A DNA stretch of 17,065 nt from NCBI GenBank assembly GCA_003520455.1, contig DOUV01000063.1, forward strand, positions 1 to 17,065, read 5' to 3'. This DNA comes from Chloroflexota bacterium (GTDB taxonomy: Bacteria > Chloroflexota > Anaerolineae > Ardenticatenales > Ardenticatenaceae). Position 1 is the stretch's first letter, and every line of letters starts with the position of its first letter. Both the position numbers and the translations under genes were made by a program. Shown piece after piece: positions 14,094-17,065 of this stretch. The notes below the pieces were generated by a model. It saw only the letters and a list, made by a program, of their open reading frames with translations. It was not told the DNA's origin and did no database searches.

Positions 14094-14194
14094 CAGCCCC
14101 GACTACTGAGAAGAAACCGAACGGTTGCTGAATACTTTAGCGGAGAGTGAGCACGCGGGGTATCGGGGAAAACGAAGATTTATGAGGCAGAGGG

Positions 14195-14212
14195 ATCAGG
14201 GAATTCCCTGAT
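14195..14212. promoter_or_regulatory. perfect 18-bp palindrome, candidate operator
   Basis: ATCAGGGAATTCCCTGAT is fully self-complementary. The half-site TTCCCTGA recurs at 14235-14242, 31 bases upstream in the direction of the leftward operon. The site lies ~170 bases before the first molybdoenzyme gene, where a promoter is expected; CATAAA (14184-14179) is a weak -10 candidate ten bases further on, with no good -35. An activator-dependent promoter controlled by the neighbouring two-component system is possible but not shown. Confidence 0.5.
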
Positions 14213-14261
14213 TTCTGGGCGAGGCGTCAGACCTTTCCCTGACAGGGCTAGTTGCTGGCCC

Positions 14262-14990
14262 TTACCACCGACTCAGCCCACCCATTCGGAGGCGACGACG
14301 CGCATCCGCACAGCCGCGGCTGCGCGGATGCGCGTCGTCGAGAGGCCCCCCACAAATGACAGCCCGGTACGGCCGGTGGGCTGAAACGGCGTCAAAGAGC
14401 GCCTGGTGCAATCCCGGGTTGGGCGCGGCGGCCTGGAGCAGAGGGTCCAGCAGGCCGAAGCGCGCCGCCAGGATCGTCAGGCGGCGCATCGCCTGGCCGT
14501 AGGGCAGGTCGCCGGTGATGTCGCGATTGGCGGCGGCAGGCCTGAAATGCCCGCGCTGAAATCCCCTGTCGGACGATGACTTGGGTCACCCGAATGCCGG
14601 TCTGGATCGCAGACGTCACCCCCTTCCCTTTGAAAGCCCGTATCAGCCCAGCCGCGTTGCCCACCATCACAAAGCGGTCGCCCGCGAAGTTCCGTGCCAG
14701 GCCACAGGGGAAGCGGCCTTTGAAATAGTGCAGATCGTTGGGATCGGAGCGGCGGGTATTTTCCAGACACGGCAGGGCGCGCCGGACCTCCGGAAAGGTC
14801 AGGAAAGCGTCCATCAGAGTGACGCCCACCGCGGCACCGGCGATATTGACGGTGAGGTGATAGCCCTAAAGATGGTGATGTTGAGGTCGAGATGCACCTC
14901 GTCGGCGAAGCGCAACAAATGGAGGGCGGTGGAAGTTCCCGCCGGCCCACTACCGATGATGACCACAGGCCTGCCGTTGACGACACGCAT
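14262..14990 (-). pseudogene. decayed FAD-dependent oxidoreductase, geranylgeranyl-reductase-like
   Basis: Starts at an ATG at 14990 with GGAGG four bases upstream. The first ~41 residues are a good FAD-binding N-terminus (VVIIGSGPAGTSTALHLL). The frame then fails near 14868. A second frame resumes at about 14862 with GYHLTVNIAGAAVGVTLMDAF and continues through VMVGNAAGLIRAFKGKGVTSAIQTGIRV, the characteristic C-terminal motif of this family, to about 14510. A third stretch in the first frame (DLPYGQAMRRLTILAARFG to SAHRPYR, ending near 14350) restores the expected C-terminus. Intact members are near 390 residues, so about 150 internal residues are deleted and at least two frameshifts are present. 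A 48-bp palindrome (14293-14340) occupies its 3' end. The protein is surely non-functional unless this is an assembly error. Confidence 0.78.
14293..14340. repeat. 48-bp near-perfect palindrome
   Basis: The left arm (14293-14316, CGACGACGCGCATCCGC then ACAGCCG) and the right arm (14317-14340) are reverse complements at 23 of 24 positions with no spacer; the only mismatch is A14310. It could extrude as a cruciform or form a very stable RNA hairpin on either strand. It sits at the broken 3' end of the flavoprotein pseudogene and about 80 bases upstream of the 18-bp palindrome. No T tract follows on either strand. Confidence 0.75.
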
Positions 14991-15054
14991 CGCACCTCCG
15001 TCTGCGTGCCATCGGCCAACCGACCCAGACCCCGATCACGGCTGCGAATATGGT

Positions 15055-15084
15055 GCCGGGGCGAACGCCGAAGTCCGCCCCGGC
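15055..15084. repeat. GC-rich stem-loop between the two decayed genes
   Basis: GCCGGGGCG (15055-15063) and CGCCCCGGC (15076-15084) form a perfect 9-bp stem with a 12-base loop, about 48 bases after the MoaD-like stop in the leftward direction. It may be an old intercistronic or transcription-stop structure; no T tract follows. Confidence 0.45.
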
Positions 15085-15131
15085 GACGGCGATAGCCGGC
15101 TCGAAAGGATTGCTGGCGGCTGCCAGCGGCT

Positions 15132-15420
15132 TCAGGAGCGGAGATACTTCGAGAGGGAATACCTGTTCATCCCGCGCCCACCCAGCAGGGCGCGTCTCAG
15201 GGGCTCGGGCGTGGCGGTGATCTCGACGCCCACAAAAACGGCCGGCGGAATGCCGCTTTGTTCCAGGTCAGGGCGCAGGACGGGGAAGCGCGTCTGCAGC
15301 GCCGCCAACGTCGCCGCCACGGTGGCCGGGTCGGTCAGTTCCAGATGTACCTCTTTCGCTCCGATGGTGCGCCAAAAGGGCTCTCCCAGCCGTACCTGGA
15401 TGTTCTTGATGCCACTTCAT
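15132..15420 (-). pseudogene. decayed MoaD/ThiS-family sulfur-carrier-like gene
   Basis: The frame reads GIKNIQVRLGEPFWRTIGAKEV, then a helix with TVAATLAALQTRFP and IPPAVFVGVEI, matching the beta-grasp MoaD/ThiS pattern over about 70 residues. Read from 15413, it has no start of its own; an ATG-AAG at 15420-15415 is displaced by one base (T at 15414), so a single-base insertion just after the start would explain it. The C-terminus (TPEPLRRALLGGRGMNRYSL) has lost the usual acidic-Gly turn and the terminal Gly-Gly needed for adenylation and thiocarboxylation. MoaD supplies sulfur to molybdopterin, and similar proteins occur near tungsten/molybdenum enzymes. It precedes the decayed flavoprotein, and the pair looks like one module being lost. 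Confidence 0.6.
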
Positions 15421-15459
15421 TCGGAAAGACGAATGACGTCGTCGGGTGGGGCCCCAGCG

Positions 15460-16134
15460 TCAGGGACCGCCGGAGGAGAGCAGCCCCTTTTCCCGCGCGT
15501 ATCGCAGCCATTCCACGCGGCTCTTGACGCCCAGCTTTTCCGCAATATGCGTCTTGTGTGTTTCGACCGTCTTGACGCTGATGACCAGCTTTTCTGCGGT
15601 TTCTTTATTCGTGTACCCTTCCACGATGAGTTTCAGCACCTCGATCTCGCGCGCTGTCAATCTATTTTTCTCGGTCTCCCGCGATTCCGGACGACGCCCC
15701 GTTCCTGTCGCGCCGAGGTAGCCCTCGATCATCGCCCTTGTCATGGCCGGATCAACAAAGGCCTCGCCCCGTGCGACCGCCCGGATCGCGCTAAGCAATT
15801 CTGCCTCGGCCGCTTTCTTGAGCACGTAGCCGGCTGCACCGGCACGCAAGGCTTCGCGCAGGATCGCTTCGTCCTCGTGCATCGTGAGCAGCAACACTCG
15901 TACACCCGGCGCCCGCTCGCGGACCGCGTGCAGCGCGGCGAAGCGTTCGTTGCCCGGCATGGTCACGTCAAGCAGCAGCACGTCCGGCTGCAGCGTCGCG
16001 GCGAGACGAACCGCCTCGCTGCCCTCGCCCGTCTCGCCCACCGGCTCGAGGTCGGGCTGGGTGGCGAGCAGCGCCTTCAGCCCGGCGCGCAGGACGGTAT
16101 GATCGTCAGCCAGGAGAACGCGAATCTTGTTCAT
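15460..16134 (-). CDS. NarL/LuxR-family response regulator
   Basis: 224 residues from the ATG at 16134. The receiver domain (3-120) keeps the acidic pair Asp10-Asp11, the phospho-acceptor Asp56 (LLLDVTMP), Thr84 and Lys106. The loop after Asp56 reads PGNERFAAL instead of the usual G-[IL]-E-A, a small departure. A linker with Arg/Glu (146-157) leads to the LuxR-type helix-turn-helix at 159-206 (LTAREIEVLKLI, then TNKETAEKLVISVKTVETHKTHI). It is a DNA-binding transcription factor phosphorylated by the upstream kinase, whose gene overlaps its start by 29 bases with no clear ribosome site, implying coupled translation. Its target is not shown; the neighbouring molybdoenzyme operon is a natural candidate. 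Confidence 0.92.
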   Translation of the reverse strand: MNKIRVLLADDHTVLRAGLKALLATQPDLEPVGETGEGSEAVRLAATLQPDVLLLDVTMPGNERFAALHAVRERAPGVRVLLLTMHEDEAILREALRAGAAGYVLKKAAEAELLSAIRAVARGEAFVDPAMTRAMIEGYLGATGTGRRPESRETEKNRLTAREIEVLKLIVEGYTNKETAEKLVISVKTVETHKTHIAEKLGVKSRVEWLRYAREKGLLSSGGP

Positions 16135-17065
16135 CGTTCACTATTCCGTCGGCCAGGGGGATCTCCACAAAAATCGTCGTCCCACGTCCTCGCTCGGACT
16201 CAATCGTGAATCGCCCGCCACAGAGCGCGGCGCGCTCTTGCATGCCGAACAGGCCCAGGTGAGGATAGGCGGCCCCGGAGGAGTGAAACGCGGCTTTGAC
16301 GTCGAAACCGGCGCCATCATCCTCGATCACGGCGATTAACGCGCCATTCCGCCGCTCCAACAGCACGCCCACGCGCTCGGCGGCCGCATGTTTGGCGACA
16401 TTCGCCAGTGCTTCTTGCACCACGCGATAGATGGTCGTCTCCACCTCACTCGCCAACTGCAGGCCGTCCAGCCCGTGAGCCTCGAAATCGGCCACTACCC
16501 CGGCCCGTGCGCCAAAGTCCCGTACGCAGCTCTCGACCGCCTTCACCAGTCCCAGTTGATCGAGGGCGTTCGGGCGCAGTTCCACCGCCAGGCGGTGAAT
16601 CTCGTCAAACACGTGTTTCGTCAGCGCTTTGAGATCGGCCACTTGCTGTTGGGCCGCCTCTGTCAGAACAGGCGCGTTCTCCAGCGCGCGCAGATTCAAA
16701 AGCAACGTAGTGAGCAACTGCCCGGCCTCATCGTGAAGCTCGCGGGCGATGCGCTTCCGCTCGGCCTCCTGCGCCGTGATGACTTGCGAGAGCAACTGCC
16801 GGCGCAGTGCCTCCTTGCGCTTGACTTCTTCCCACAGCCGCGCATTTTCGACCGCCACGCCGAGTTGGCGCCCAACCGAATCCAGGAGAGTCATCTCCTC
16901 CGGCGTGAACTGGCGCGCCTGGTCACTGGCGACGTTCATCACCCCCACGACACGATCACGCGCGACGAGGGGCACGCTGGCGTGGCAGATCAGCCCGGCG
17001 GCGGCGATGACCGCGGGGCTCAGGCGTGGACACTGGCGCGGGATGTCGCTAATGGCCAGCGGGCT
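16106..17065 (-). CDS. sensor histidine kinase, GAF plus HisKA_3/HATPase (NarX-type), 5'-partial
   Basis: The frame is open through the right edge for 30 codons beyond the first internal GTG at 16975, so the N-terminus is missing. The visible part starts in a GAF domain (PLVARDRVVGVMNVAS, then FTPEEMTLLDSVGRQLGVAVENARL). A coiled linker leads to the HisKA_3 dimerisation box ERKRIARELHDEAGQLL, with the phospho-acceptor His encoded at 16735-16733. The ATPase domain has the N box EALANVAKHA, DDGAGFD and a GLFGMQERA lid. No membrane helix is in the visible part. It should phosphorylate the response regulator whose start it overlaps. The GAF domain could sense a small molecule or redox state; the ligand is unknown. 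Confidence 0.9.
   Translation of the reverse strand, partial: SPLAISDIPRQCPRLSPAVIAAAGLICHASVPLVARDRVVGVMNVASDQARQFTPEEMTLLDSVGRQLGVAVENARLWEEVKRKEALRRQLLSQVITAQEAERKRIARELHDEAGQLLTTLLLNLRALENAPVLTEAAQQQVADLKALTKHVFDEIHRLAVELRPNALDQLGLVKAVESCVRDFGARAGVVADFEAHGLDGLQLASEVETTIYRVVQEALANVAKHAAAERVGVLLERRNGALIAVIEDDGAGFDVKAAFHSSGAAYPHLGLFGMQERAALCGGRFTIESERGRGTTIFVEIPLADGIVNDEQDSRSPG

Noticed and set aside
14581..16209. A 542-codon plus-strand open frame
   Set aside because: It runs antisense across the response regulator, the MoaD remnant and the flavoprotein remnant, has no family motifs and a composition of reverse-frame GC-rich DNA.
1..17065. CRISPR array, rRNA, tRNA, transposase or phage genes
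   Set aside because: No regularly spaced repeats, RNA-gene signatures or transposase/integrase motifs were found on either strand by reading.

Overview
This is a GC-rich bacterial window. Apart from one partial gene at the left edge, every gene I can support lies on the minus strand. The gene families (an ABC ATPase fused to Usp domains, a tandem ArsA, a long NrfD-type quinol protein, a GAF/HisKA_3 sensor kinase) would fit an environmental Chloroflexota-like bacterium. That assignment is inference only, because there is no rRNA, tRNA or ribosomal protein gene to support it.

Layout, left to right. (1) 1-1053: the 3' end of an ABC-transporter ATPase (TOBE domain) fused to two universal-stress domains. 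(2) 1117-1647: a small four-helix membrane protein of unknown role, convergent with it. (3) 1648-2809: about 1.16 kb with no convincing gene but several inverted repeats. (4) 2810-4938: a Rieske protein with a large uncharacterised C-terminal region, and a 7Fe-type ferredoxin. (5) 5032-8023: an arsenic-resistance operon read leftward from a clear sigma70 promoter with an overlapping ArsR operator: arsR, arsD, arsA (both halves, with the three metalloid cysteines), then a truncated low-molecular-weight phosphatase/arsenate reductase that overlaps the arsA stop. (6) 8138-14029: a five-gene operon for a membrane-bound complex iron-sulfur molybdoenzyme: four-cluster ferredoxin subunit, NrfD/PsrC-type membrane subunit, Tat-exported molybdopterin subunit, TorD-like chaperone and c-type cytochrome. 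(7) 14262-15420: two decayed genes (a geranylgeranyl-reductase-like flavoprotein and a MoaD/ThiS-like protein) with a 48-bp near-perfect palindrome. (8) 15460-17065: a NarL-type response regulator and its NarX-like sensor kinase, the kinase cut by the window edge.

How the parts may work together. The molybdoenzyme operon has the gene content of the Psr/Phs/Arr/Arx/Soe group: catalytic Mo subunit outside the membrane, electrons passed through the FeS subunit to or from quinone via NrfD, with a c-type cytochrome as a possible soluble partner. It sits next to an ArsR-controlled detoxification operon and a two-component system, so an arsenic-oxyanion redox enzyme is a reasonable hypothesis. Sulfur substrates are not excluded. 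The Mo subunit is unusual: the third cysteine of its N-terminal cluster motif is threonine, and it carries an extra acid/glycine-rich segment before the C-terminal domain. The NrfD partner also looks longer than typical PsrC. No ArsB or Acr3 pump is in the window.
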